DNA of 16,565 nucleotides. Source: an uncultured Bacilli bacterium (GTDB taxonomy: Bacteria; Bacillota_I; Bacilli_A; RF39; UBA660). The DNA lies in the NCBI GenBank assembly GCA_947631365.1, contig CANRLB010000017.1:1-16565 (forward strand), read 5' to 3'. The position numbers and the translations under genes are program-made. The notes under the pieces were generated by a model. That model made no database searches and was not told where the DNA came from. It saw nothing but the letters and a program-made list of their open reading frames with translations. Positions 1 through 6,124 of this stretch are shown one piece after another. Position 1 is the stretch's first letter. Each line of letters begins with the position of its first letter.

Positions 1-2
1 AT

Positions 3-1271
3 AATATAAAGATAAAAGTAGATAAAGATAAAGAAGAATTAATAAAACCAAGTAAATTAAGTAGAGTAAAAGAATTAAAAGAAAGTACAACAAAGACATT
101 ATTAGAAAATAAATTAAAAGAGAAATATAGTTCATATACAAAAGAATCAAGAGTAATAGAAAAAAGTACAATAGGACCAAATAGTGAAATAACCTATGAA
201 ACATATTTATGGATAGATTATAATGCTGGAAATGAGACACAAGGAAAAGATTTTAAAAGTATAATAAGCATAGTAATAAACAATCCAGAAGAAAGTGTAG
301 AAAGTGGATTAGAGTTAAATGCTGGAGAAAAAATAATAGCACAACATCAAAAAGGATTAAGTACAACATTATTAGGAGATATGTACAGGTTTGTAGGGAC
401 AAAAGAAGATGTCGATAATTATATATGTTTTGGATATAATAATGCTGAAACAGATTGCAATGACATAACAAGCGATTATATGTACCGAATAATAGGGATA
501 ACTCCTGAAGGACAAATGAAACTAATTAAGAATACAGCGTTAAGAGAAGAAAGTACAAAAGAGTTTCGATGGCATAGTGCTTATAATAAAGCATCTTGTG
601 ATGATGGAAGTTGTGTTTGGCCTCAGTCATTAATATTCAAGAGACTAAATGGAACAAGTGATGGAAAAGCCACCGGATACAATGGAAATACAAATATCTT
701 TGTTGATAGTAGTACATATCCATATATGTCTTTGTCATCTCCTTGGTATTCGAAAATAGCTACCCATAATTGGTGGTATGGAGATGCATATGAATCTGCA
801 ACTAATGTAACAGCAGATCAGATGTATCTAAGAGAAACAGGACAACAAGAAGTAGACCAGGAATATGATGCAAGCGGTTCACACCCTGCTGCTTCTAAAT
901 GGCCTGAAGATCAAAAAGTAGAAGCTAAAATAGGCTTAATGTACTTACACGATTATTACTATTCGTACTCATTAGATTATGCAAACGACACATATGCAAC
1001 TTGTTATTCAAATACATCTTGTAAAAATAGTTGGATGAATATAAGTGAAAATGGAAAAAGTGATGATAACCAATATGAATGGACAATGACGCGTTATGGT
1101 CGCTATAGCAACGGGGATTACGATGCATGGCGTGTACTCCCGCATGGGTTCGTGGGGGGAGTCTACTTGGGCTCCAGCATTTCGATTCGACCCGTCTTTT
1201 ATCTTAAGTCTTCTACAGATATAATGAAAGGAAAAGGTTCAAGTACAGAACCATATATTATTAAGAAATAA
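3..1271 (+). CDS. Surface-type protein with C-terminal lectin-like variable domain, 5'-truncated by window edge (paralog A)
   Basis: The reading frame is open from the first bases to the TAA at 1269-1271, giving 422 visible residues; the true start lies upstream of the window. An ATG at 381 is internal, because homology to the gene at 11860-13800 begins upstream of it (LSTTLLGDMYRF against LSATLLGDMYRF). Visible parts in order: a charged Lys/Glu-rich stretch, a short segment with YLWIDYNAGNETQGKDF that looks like a beta-rich module, then the shared C-terminal domain from about base 360. That domain holds paired cysteines (ICFGYNN..DC, CDDGSC, CYSNTSC) and the closing YEWTMTRYG...AW...IRPVFYL frame. 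It resembles C-type-lectin/FGE-like or FISUMP-like domains in its W...G...RPV pattern, which is inference from motif shape. Isoleucine is mostly ATA, unlike housekeeping neighbours. Secretion cannot be judged without the N-terminus. Function unknown; likely an extracellular binding protein. Confidence 0.85.
   Translation, partial: NIKIKVDKDKEELIKPSKLSRVKELKESTTKTLLENKLKEKYSSYTKESRVIEKSTIGPNSEITYETYLWIDYNAGNETQGKDFKSIISIVINNPEESVESGLELNAGEKIIAQHQKGLSTTLLGDMYRFVGTKEDVDNYICFGYNNAETDCNDITSDYMYRIIGITPEGQMKLIKNTALREESTKEFRWHSAYNKASCDDGSCVWPQSLIFKRLNGTSDGKATGYNGNTNIFVDSSTYPYMSLSSPWYSKIATHNWWYGDAYESATNVTADQMYLRETGQQEVDQEYDASGSHPAASKWPEDQKVEAKIGLMYLHDYYYSYSLDYANDTYATCYSNTSCKNSWMNISENGKSDDNQYEWTMTRYGRYSNGDYDAWRVLPHGFVGGVYLGSSISIRPVFYLKSSTDIMKGKGSSTEPYIIKK
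378..539 (+). repeat. Copy 1 of a 162-base inverted paralogous repeat
   Basis: This block in paralog A matches the reverse complement of 12592-12753 in paralog B without gaps, at 143 of 162 bases (88%) by my own count. It encodes the conserved start of the shared domain (GDMYRFVGTK to KLIKNTA). The two copies are in inverted orientation about 12 kb apart, so recombination between them could invert the intervening genes or exchange sequence between paralogs. Confidence 0.85.
1101..1190 (+). other. Candidate hypervariable region (DGR-type VR) in paralog A
   Basis: Within the last 60 codons of paralog A, the 120 bases 1081-1200 hold 66 G+C (55%), against 15 of 60 just upstream and 17 of 60 just downstream. 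Codons 1131-1190 contain only 8 adenines in 60 bases, although the rest of the coding strand is adenine-dominated. The protein anchors on either side (YEWTMTRYG before, IRPVFYL after) match paralog B, while residues between them mostly do not. Many codons end in C (TTC, GTC, TAC, GGC, TCC, AGC), the remnant expected if AAC codons of a template had been mutated at their adenines. No template repeat or reverse transcriptase is present in this window, so assignment to a retroelement is inference. Confidence 0.5.
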
Positions 1272-1329
1272 ATAATATAATATTAAATTAAAAGTGTGAT
1301 AAAAATAAAAGTAAAAAATACAATATAAT

Positions 1330-1980
1330 ATGAAGAGAATGTTTAAAGTATTTTTTACTTTTTTTATATGTGTATTAGTTTTATATGCCTTTAAAGTTAG
1401 AGCTATTTTACCTTTAAGTGGTAAAACTATTATCATTGATCCTGGCCATGGTGATAAAGACCCTGGGACTAGTTATGGAAAAATATATGAAAAAGACATT
1501 AATTTAAGTATTAGTTTATATTTAGAAAAAAGTCTAAGTAAATTAGGGGCAAGTGTTATATTAATAAGAGATGGTGATTATGATTTATCTTTACCTAATG
1601 CCACATATCGAAAGAAAAGTGATTTTGATAATCGAATTAAAATGATTAATGAAAGTGATGCTGATCTTTATTTAAGTATACATTTAAATTATTTAAGTGA
1701 TGGTAGTTATTATGGCCCTCAAGTGTTTTATAATAAAGATAATGAAAGTTTAGCTAAAGTAATGCAAGATGTTATGAATGAAAGACTTAAGGGAGATAGA
1801 AAAGTTAAAAAGATACCTAATGATACATATATGTATAGTAAACTTAATAAAAAAGGAATTTTAATTGAATGTGGTTTTTTATCTAATGGCAGAGAAAGAG
1901 AGTTACTTAAAAGTGAAGACTATCAGCAAAAGATTGCGGATGCCATAAGTGTTGGGATTATTAAATATTATCAATACTAA
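1330..1980 (+). CDS. N-acetylmuramoyl-L-alanine amidase (Amidase_3, CwlD-like)
   Basis: A 216-residue protein predicted to cleave the bond between N-acetylmuramic acid and L-alanine in peptidoglycan. A hydrophobic segment (about residues 5-22) forms a signal anchor. The Amidase_3 domain then fills residues 31-216: DPGHG gives zinc ligand His40, YEKDINL gives Glu54, SIHLN gives His118, and IECGFLSN supplies catalytic Glu180. Length and layout fit CwlD, which makes muramic-delta-lactam in spore cortex, but no sporulation gene is nearby, so a general wall-remodelling role is equally possible. The start is uncertain: no good Shine-Dalgarno precedes the ATG at 1330, a TATAAT abuts it (1324-1329), and a second ATG lies at 1339, so a leaderless or near-leaderless message is possible. 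Its 3' end overlaps the convergent gene by 20 bases. Confidence 0.9.
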   Translation: MKRMFKVFFTFFICVLVLYAFKVRAILPLSGKTIIIDPGHGDKDPGTSYGKIYEKDINLSISLYLEKSLSKLGASVILIRDGDYDLSLPNATYRKKSDFDNRIKMINESDADLYLSIHLNYLSDGSYYGPQVFYNKDNESLAKVMQDVMNERLKGDRKVKKIPNDTYMYSKLNKKGILIECGFLSNGRERELLKSEDYQQKIADAISVGIIKYYQY

Positions 1981-2830
1981 TTTTCTTAATTTCTTCTAAT
2001 AATTTATTAATATCTTCATTTTTATGAATAACTTTATAAGCTAAGTTATTAATTTTAACTGCATTTAATAAAGCATAATCATATAATTCTTTTAAAGAAT
2101 AATTATAAATTTTATTTTCATAATTAGGATGATGCCATTGCTCTTTATTAGAATTAATTAATATATCATTACACTCATTAATTCTTAATTTATTGTTCTT
2201 TTTTTTAGGAAATAATTTATATAAGAAATTTATTAATTTAAAGTAAGTATTAATAAAATAACGATAAGCATAATAGCCAATATTATGAGATTTTTGAAAA
2301 ATGTAACCAATATTTTTTTCATTATGGGTAGTAAGATATGAATGATTTAGAAGTTCTAATAAATTATTATCAAACTTTAATTTAGGAATTAATGTTTGAT
2401 ATATTTTACCTCGCCATTTTTCTTGGTTATTATTTAAATAATAGTAACCATCTAACATAAATTCAATATTAGTATGGGGAATATTTATATTTGTTACTTG
2501 ATAATTTATAAAGGGATGTATAATGGTATCTAAAGTATAATGATTAATAATGCCATAAATCATATTAGTATAAATAGAATTATTATCTAAATTATGATCT
2601 TTTATATATAAAATGGCATTTTTAAAAAATAAATCTACTTTCTTTTTATGAGATCTAATTCCCAAATTACGATAATAAGACCATTTAAAAGGATAATAAT
2701 ATAAATTATCAAATCCTTGATTAAACATATTATAATAATTGATATTTTCTAAAATTTCTTTTTGAAGTGTTTTATTTAATTTTTTTAAGACTTTTTGTCC
2801 AAAGAGATAATGGGTATATACGGCTGGCAT
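1961..2830 (-). CDS. Zinc-dependent phospholipase C family protein
   Basis: A 289-residue protein opening with MPAVYTHYLFG, the characteristic start of the Zn_dep_PLPC family, whose first metal ligand lies near the N-terminus. Candidate zinc ligands follow the family spacing: His7, the HYTLD..IHPF block (His97, Asp101, His105) and the HTNIEFMLD block (His119, Glu123, Asp127). FNQGFDNLYYYPF at about 37-48 matches the usual Gly-rich, aromatic segment after the first helix. There is no signal peptide, so it is probably cytoplasmic. Family members in Bacillota are commonly annotated as hydrolases of unknown substrate, and true phospholipase activity should not be assumed. The start is supported by an AAGGAT ribosome-binding site (2835-2840, minus strand). 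It has its own promoter and runs into the amidase gene, overlapping its last 20 bases. Confidence 0.82.
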   Translation of the reverse strand: MPAVYTHYLFGQKVLKKLNKTLQKEILENINYYNMFNQGFDNLYYYPFKWSYYRNLGIRSHKKKVDLFFKNAILYIKDHNLDNNSIYTNMIYGIINHYTLDTIIHPFINYQVTNINIPHTNIEFMLDGYYYLNNNQEKWRGKIYQTLIPKLKFDNNLLELLNHSYLTTHNEKNIGYIFQKSHNIGYYAYRYFINTYFKLINFLYKLFPKKKNNKLRINECNDILINSNKEQWHHPNYENKIYNYSLKELYDYALLNAVKINNLAYKVIHKNEDINKLLEEIKKISIDNI

Positions 2831-2852
2831 AAAAATCCTTCTTTCTTATTAA

Positions 2853-2861
2853 ATTATAACA
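2853..2861 (-). promoter_or_regulatory. Extended -10 promoter of the phospholipase C-like gene
   Basis: On the minus strand the sequence reads TGTTATAAT: a perfect TATAAT -10 with an upstream TGn extension, which compensates for the absence of a recognisable -35. Transcription would begin about 6 bases before the AAGGAT ribosome-binding site, giving a very short leader. It lies back to back with the promoter of the Abi operon. Confidence 0.55.
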
Positions 2862-2932
2862 AATTTCACAAAAATATCACTAAAATAATATGAAAAATAC
2901 AATAAAAAGGAATATATTTATAATGTTTCTTG

Positions 2933-2941
2933 TGGTATAAT
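2933..2941 (+). promoter_or_regulatory. Extended -10 promoter of the Abi-HtrA-RDD operon
   Basis: The sequence TGGTATAAT is a perfect -10 with a TGn extension and no convincing -35. The ribosome-binding site AGGTGA (2949-2954) starts where the transcript would begin, and the ATG follows at 2962. Confidence 0.6.
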
Positions 2942-2961
2942 TTAAGTTAGGTGAATAAATT

Positions 2962-3897
2962 ATGGGGTCTAAAACATTTAAAAATTTAGATGAACAGATT
3001 GAAATATTAAAAGATAAAGGGCTCGTTATTGATGATATAGATTATGCCAAAGAAATCCTTCTCCGTGAAAACTACTTTTTTTTAAGTGGCTATAGGCATT
3101 TATTTTTAAGAGATGATGGCAGTAGAAAATTTATTAAAGGAACCAATTTTCGAGAAATTTATAGTATGTTTTCTTTTGATAGGCAGCTTAGAAATATTTT
3201 ATTTAAAAATATCTTAATAGTTGAAAATAACTTAAAAAGTATTTTATCTTATGTTATGAGTAAAAATCATGGTTTTAAAGAACATAATTATTTAAATGCC
3301 GATAATTTTGATAAAGATTATAGAAAAGGCAAACAAATTAATGATTTATTAAGAAAAATGAAAAGACAAATAAGCGTTAATGGAAGACAACATCAAGCAA
3401 CAAGCCATTATATAAATAACTATGGATATATTCCTCTTTGGGTTGTAGTTAAGGTTTTATCTTTTGGAATTGTTGGTGAATTATATTCTGTTTTACAAAA
3501 AGAAGATCAAGAAGAAATAGCTAATGTTTATAAAGTATCCATTTGTAACATGATAGATTATTTACCAATATTAGCTAATTATCGTAATTTATGTGCACAT
3601 GAAGATTTATGTTTTAATAATAAAATGCATAAAAAGATTAATAAAACTAAATATCATGATTTACTTGATATTCCAATTGATGAAGAAGGAAATTATATTT
3701 GTGGGGAAAGTGATTTATTTGCTATAGTTATTATTATGAAAGAATTGTTAAAAGAAGAAGATTTTGTCTTAATGATGAATGAAATTAGTTATGAATTAGA
3801 TGTTTTGGATGGTAAATTACATACAATTGAAATAGATGATGTTTTAGATGAAATGGGATTTCCCGTAAATTATAAAGAAATAGTGAGGATGAAATAA
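2962..3897 (+). CDS. Abi_2 (AbiD/AbiF-like) HEPN-type abortive infection protein
   Basis: A 311-residue protein with the full Abi_2 family pattern: an N-terminal helical segment (DEQIEILKDKGL), the LLRENYFFLSGYRH motif at about 33-46, FSFDRQLRNIL near 70-80, YGYIPLWVVVKVLSFG at about 154-169, and ANYRNLCAHEDL near 206-215. The last contains Arg208 and His213, the RX4H signature of HEPN ribonucleases. In established systems Abi_2 proteins give phage exclusion, and HEPN domains cut RNA. Whether this copy is a toxin or a housekeeping relative is not known. The start is set by AGGTGA seven bases upstream. Its stop (TAA) shares one base with the next gene's ATG, so the two are translationally coupled. 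No antitoxin gene is adjacent; the partner, if any, would be the protease or the RDD protein. Confidence 0.87.
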   Translation: MGSKTFKNLDEQIEILKDKGLVIDDIDYAKEILLRENYFFLSGYRHLFLRDDGSRKFIKGTNFREIYSMFSFDRQLRNILFKNILIVENNLKSILSYVMSKNHGFKEHNYLNADNFDKDYRKGKQINDLLRKMKRQISVNGRQHQATSHYINNYGYIPLWVVVKVLSFGIVGELYSVLQKEDQEEIANVYKVSICNMIDYLPILANYRNLCAHEDLCFNNKMHKKINKTKYHDLLDIPIDEEGNYICGESDLFAIVIIMKELLKEEDFVLMMNEISYELDVLDGKLHTIEIDDVLDEMGFPVNYKEIVRMK

Positions 3898-5009
3898 TGA
3901 AACAAAATAGTAGTTCAAAAACAAGAGTAATTGTTTATACAATTTTTATATTAATGTTGGGAATATTTTTGGCTTATGGCTTTATATATAAATTTCCTAA
4001 ATTATTTCAAGAAACAATAACAAAAATTGAAAAAGATGTTACTGTTACTGATAAGGGTATTGCTGATGCAGTAGATAAAATATATGATTCAGTAATTATT
4101 GTATCAAATTATAAGAAAGAAACTCTATATGCATCAGGTAGTGGTTTTATATATAAAAAAGATGATGATAAATTTTATATAATAACTAATCATCATGTTA
4201 TTGATGGTGGCGATAATTTTAAAATTACTTATTCTGATGGTGAAGAAGTAGTAGCTAAACTTGTAGGTAGTGATCAATATGCTGATATAGCTGTTTTAGA
4301 AACTGATGCTAAAGAAAATATAGAAGCAGTAGAATTAGGATCAACAGATTCTTTAAGAGTTGGAGATACGACATTTACCGTTGGAGCTCCTTTAGATTTT
4401 GCTTATTCTTGGACGGTAACTAGAGGAATTATTTCAGGTAAAGAAAGACTTGTTGAAGTAACTCTTAGTGATAATACTGATGATGATTTTATTATGAATG
4501 TTTTACAAACTGACGCTGCCGTTAATAGTGGTAATTCAGGTGGACCTTTATGTAATTCAAATGGTGAAGTTATTGGGGTAATTTCAGCCAAAATAAGTAG
4601 TACAGGAGTTGAAGGTATGGGCTTTGCTATACCGATTGAAAACGCTATTGAAAAAGCAGAGGGAATAATTAATGGTGATGCCAGTGATTATCCTTCAATT
4701 GGTATATATCCTGTTAATGTTAGTACGGTATTAAGAAATAGTCTTAGAGATCAAACTTACTTCCTTTACTTAATGAAATATAATATTACAAAAGGAGTAT
4801 TAGTTTATGATGTTGAAGATGGAACTGCAGCTTCTAAAGCTGGGTTAAAAGCTATGGATGTTATAACAAAAATTAATAATAAAGAAATTAGTAATGTTGC
4901 TTATTTAAGATATGAGCTTTATAAACATAAAATAGGTGATACTATTCAAGTAACAATTAATAGAAAAGGCGAAGAAAAAGTTCTTTCTTTGAAAATGATA
5001 GCTAGTTAG
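3897..5009 (+). CDS. htrA: HtrA/DegP-type membrane-anchored serine protease with PDZ domain
   Basis: A 370-residue trypsin-like protease of the HtrA family, which degrades or checks misfolded exported proteins at the cell surface. A single membrane anchor (about residues 11-31) follows a short basic cytoplasmic tail, leaving the protease outside. The catalytic triad is complete: His100 in TNHHVI, Asp130 in ADIAVL and Ser214 in GNSGGPL. A C-terminal PDZ domain runs from about residue 265 to 368, with the GVLVYDV ligand-groove strand near 300-306 and AGLKAMDVI near 315-323. An inserted-looking stretch (YLMKYNIT, near 291-298) separates the two. Translation is coupled to the upstream Abi_2 gene by a one-base stop/start overlap, an unusual partnership. 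The TAG stop lies inside the next gene's Shine-Dalgarno. Confidence 0.93.
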   Translation: MKQNSSSKTRVIVYTIFILMLGIFLAYGFIYKFPKLFQETITKIEKDVTVTDKGIADAVDKIYDSVIIVSNYKKETLYASGSGFIYKKDDDKFYIITNHHVIDGGDNFKITYSDGEEVVAKLVGSDQYADIAVLETDAKENIEAVELGSTDSLRVGDTTFTVGAPLDFAYSWTVTRGIISGKERLVEVTLSDNTDDDFIMNVLQTDAAVNSGNSGGPLCNSNGEVIGVISAKISSTGVEGMGFAIPIENAIEKAEGIINGDASDYPSIGIYPVNVSTVLRNSLRDQTYFLYLMKYNITKGVLVYDVEDGTAASKAGLKAMDVITKINNKEISNVAYLRYELYKHKIGDTIQVTINRKGEEKVLSLKMIAS

Positions 5010-5020
5010 GAGGATATTTT

Positions 5021-5632
5021 ATGAATACAGAAGTTAAAACTTCACATAGAATAATAGCATATCTATTAGATATATTATTAGTTTATATCATAATTAGCTT
5101 TTTAGTAAGTATTAGATTTATAAATCCTTATTATGATGAATATTTAGAGGCATATAATAAATATAGTGAAATATTAACAAAAGAGGAAAATGATGTAAAT
5201 AAGATAGTTGATACAGCCAAAGATTATTTTTATGACATAAATAAGTATGGCATAGTTTATAATATTGCCTCTTGTGCAGTGATAATTTTATATTATGGTT
5301 TATTTCAAAAATATAATAATGGACAAACTTTAGGAAAAAAGATTATGAAAATAAAAGTTGTTGATAATAAATCAAATGAAAATCCTTCCCTTATAAAATA
5401 TTTTCTTCGTATCTTACCATTACAATATATTTATATTGGTAGTTTTCTTCCAATGTTATTAAATGCTATTTTAGTTTTATTTTTAAATCATACTCTTTAT
5501 TTATATAGCTATACTTTAATTATGACAATATTTATGATTATTACTATAATTAATATTTGTTTTATTGCATTTAGGAAAGACCATCGTGGGTTACATGATT
5601 TACTAGCATCAACAAAAGTCGTTTATGAATAG
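5021..5632 (+). CDS. RDD family integral membrane protein
   Basis: A 203-residue membrane protein. The N-terminal helix carries the Arg and Asp of the RDD family (HRIIAYLLDILL, Arg10 and Asp17). After a soluble loop (about 36-70), a second helix (about 80-96) leads to the conserved NGQTLGKKIMKIKVV segment, and the C-terminus ends in DHRGLHDLLASTKVV, a typical RDD close. Two further strongly hydrophobic helices lie between (about 130-190). RDD proteins have been linked to ion or small-molecule transport, but most have no assigned substrate. A strong AGGAGG (5008-5013) overlaps the preceding stop codon, so it is the third gene of the operon. The TAG stop lies within the terminator stem. Confidence 0.85.
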   Translation: MNTEVKTSHRIIAYLLDILLVYIIISFLVSIRFINPYYDEYLEAYNKYSEILTKEENDVNKIVDTAKDYFYDINKYGIVYNIASCAVIILYYGLFQKYNNGQTLGKKIMKIKVVDNKSNENPSLIKYFLRILPLQYIYIGSFLPMLLNAILVLFLNHTLYLYSYTLIMTIFMIITIINICFIAFRKDHRGLHDLLASTKVVYE

Positions 5633-5650
5633 AGAGAAATCTCTATTTTT
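5629..5650 (+). terminator. Rho-independent terminator of the Abi-HtrA-RDD operon
   Basis: A perfect 7-bp stem ATAGAGA / TCTCTAT closes a GAAA tetraloop and runs into a T tract. The stem begins inside the RDD stop codon, so there is no spare 3' untranslated sequence. Confidence 0.85.
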
Positions 5651-5652
5651 AG

Positions 5653-5681
5653 TTGTTTTATTATAATAATTATGATAGAAT
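5653..5681 (+). promoter_or_regulatory. Promoter of the small lipoprotein gene
   Basis: TTGTTT (5653-5658), a 17-base spacer and TAGAAT (5676-5681) form a plausible housekeeping-sigma promoter directly after the preceding terminator. A purine-rich ribosome-binding site (GAAAGGAA) lies shortly before the ATG at 5706. Confidence 0.5.
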
Positions 5682-5705
5682 AAAAAAAATTGAAAGGAAA
5701 AAAAG

Positions 5706-6056
5706 ATGAAAAAATTAATTAATTTATTATTATGTTTAATAGTATTATTTGGAGTTGCTGGTTGTGGTAAAGAATATTCAGATAACATTGTAAAAGTAAG
5801 GGAAAATTTTAACCCTTGGCAATTAGAAACTAAAGAAAATGTTGGTGAGCTTCTTGATAAAGCTTTGGAAAAAGCTAAATGGAAAGATAAAGATAATATA
5901 GTAACTGTTACTGGTAAAGATCAAAAAACCCAAAATGATGTAAAAATTACTTTTGAAATAGATGGCGATAACATTAATTTTGATAAAATGATAATTGATG
6001 GTGAAGAAAAAGATTACATTGGCTTTTTTGAATATATCAGAGATTATGCTGAATAA
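5706..6056 (+). CDS. Small putative lipoprotein, unknown function
   Basis: A 116-residue protein with a lipoprotein signal peptide: MKK, a hydrophobic stretch, then the lipobox GVAGC with the lipidated cysteine at residue 20. The mature part of about 97 residues is acidic and Lys-rich. Its N-terminal half looks helical (ENVGELLDKALEKAKW), and its second half reads as alternating beta strands (NIVTVTGK, DVKITFEIDGD, NFDKMIIDGEEKDY), suggesting a small alpha/beta fold of the kind seen in many orphan Bacillota lipoproteins. I do not recognise a specific family. It stands alone between two terminators with its own promoter, so context gives no functional hint beyond the outer face of the membrane. 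Confidence 0.8.
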   Translation: MKKLINLLLCLIVLFGVAGCGKEYSDNIVKVRENFNPWQLETKENVGELLDKALEKAKWKDKDNIVTVTGKDQKTQNDVKITFEIDGDNINFDKMIIDGEEKDYIGFFEYIRDYAE

Positions 6057-6077
6057 AAACCATTTATTGGTTTTTTT
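6055..6077 (+). terminator. Rho-independent terminator after the lipoprotein gene
   Basis: Stem AAAAACCA (6055-6062) pairs with TGGTTTTT (6068-6075) across a TTTAT loop, followed by further Ts. The stem overlaps the last two bases of the stop codon. Confidence 0.8.
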
Positions 6078-6079
6078 AA

Positions 6080-6108
6080 TTGGCTATAGAATTTTTTTAT
6101 GATAAAAT
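6080..6108 (+). promoter_or_regulatory. Probable promoter of argS
   Basis: TTGGCT (6080-6085), a 17-base spacer and TAAAAT (6103-6108) precede argS. Transcription from here would begin close to the GGGAG ribosome-binding site (6115-6119), a very short leader. The position also argues against translation beginning at the in-frame TTG at 6080, which would lie in the -35 element. Confidence 0.45.
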
Positions 6109-6124
6109 AAGTTTGGGAGTTATT

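Noticed and set aside
381..383. ATG at 381 as the true start of paralog A
   Set aside because: The frame is open to the window edge, and similarity to paralog B starts upstream (LLGD before MYRF), so it is internal.
1272..1329. Terminator or regulatory element after paralog A
   Set aside because: Only A/T-rich partial palindromes (TAATATAATATTA) without a stable stem or T tract.
6080..6124. In-frame TTG start that would add 15 residues to argS
   Set aside because: It has no Shine-Dalgarno, overlaps a likely -35 element, and the ATG at 6125 has GGGAG at correct spacing.
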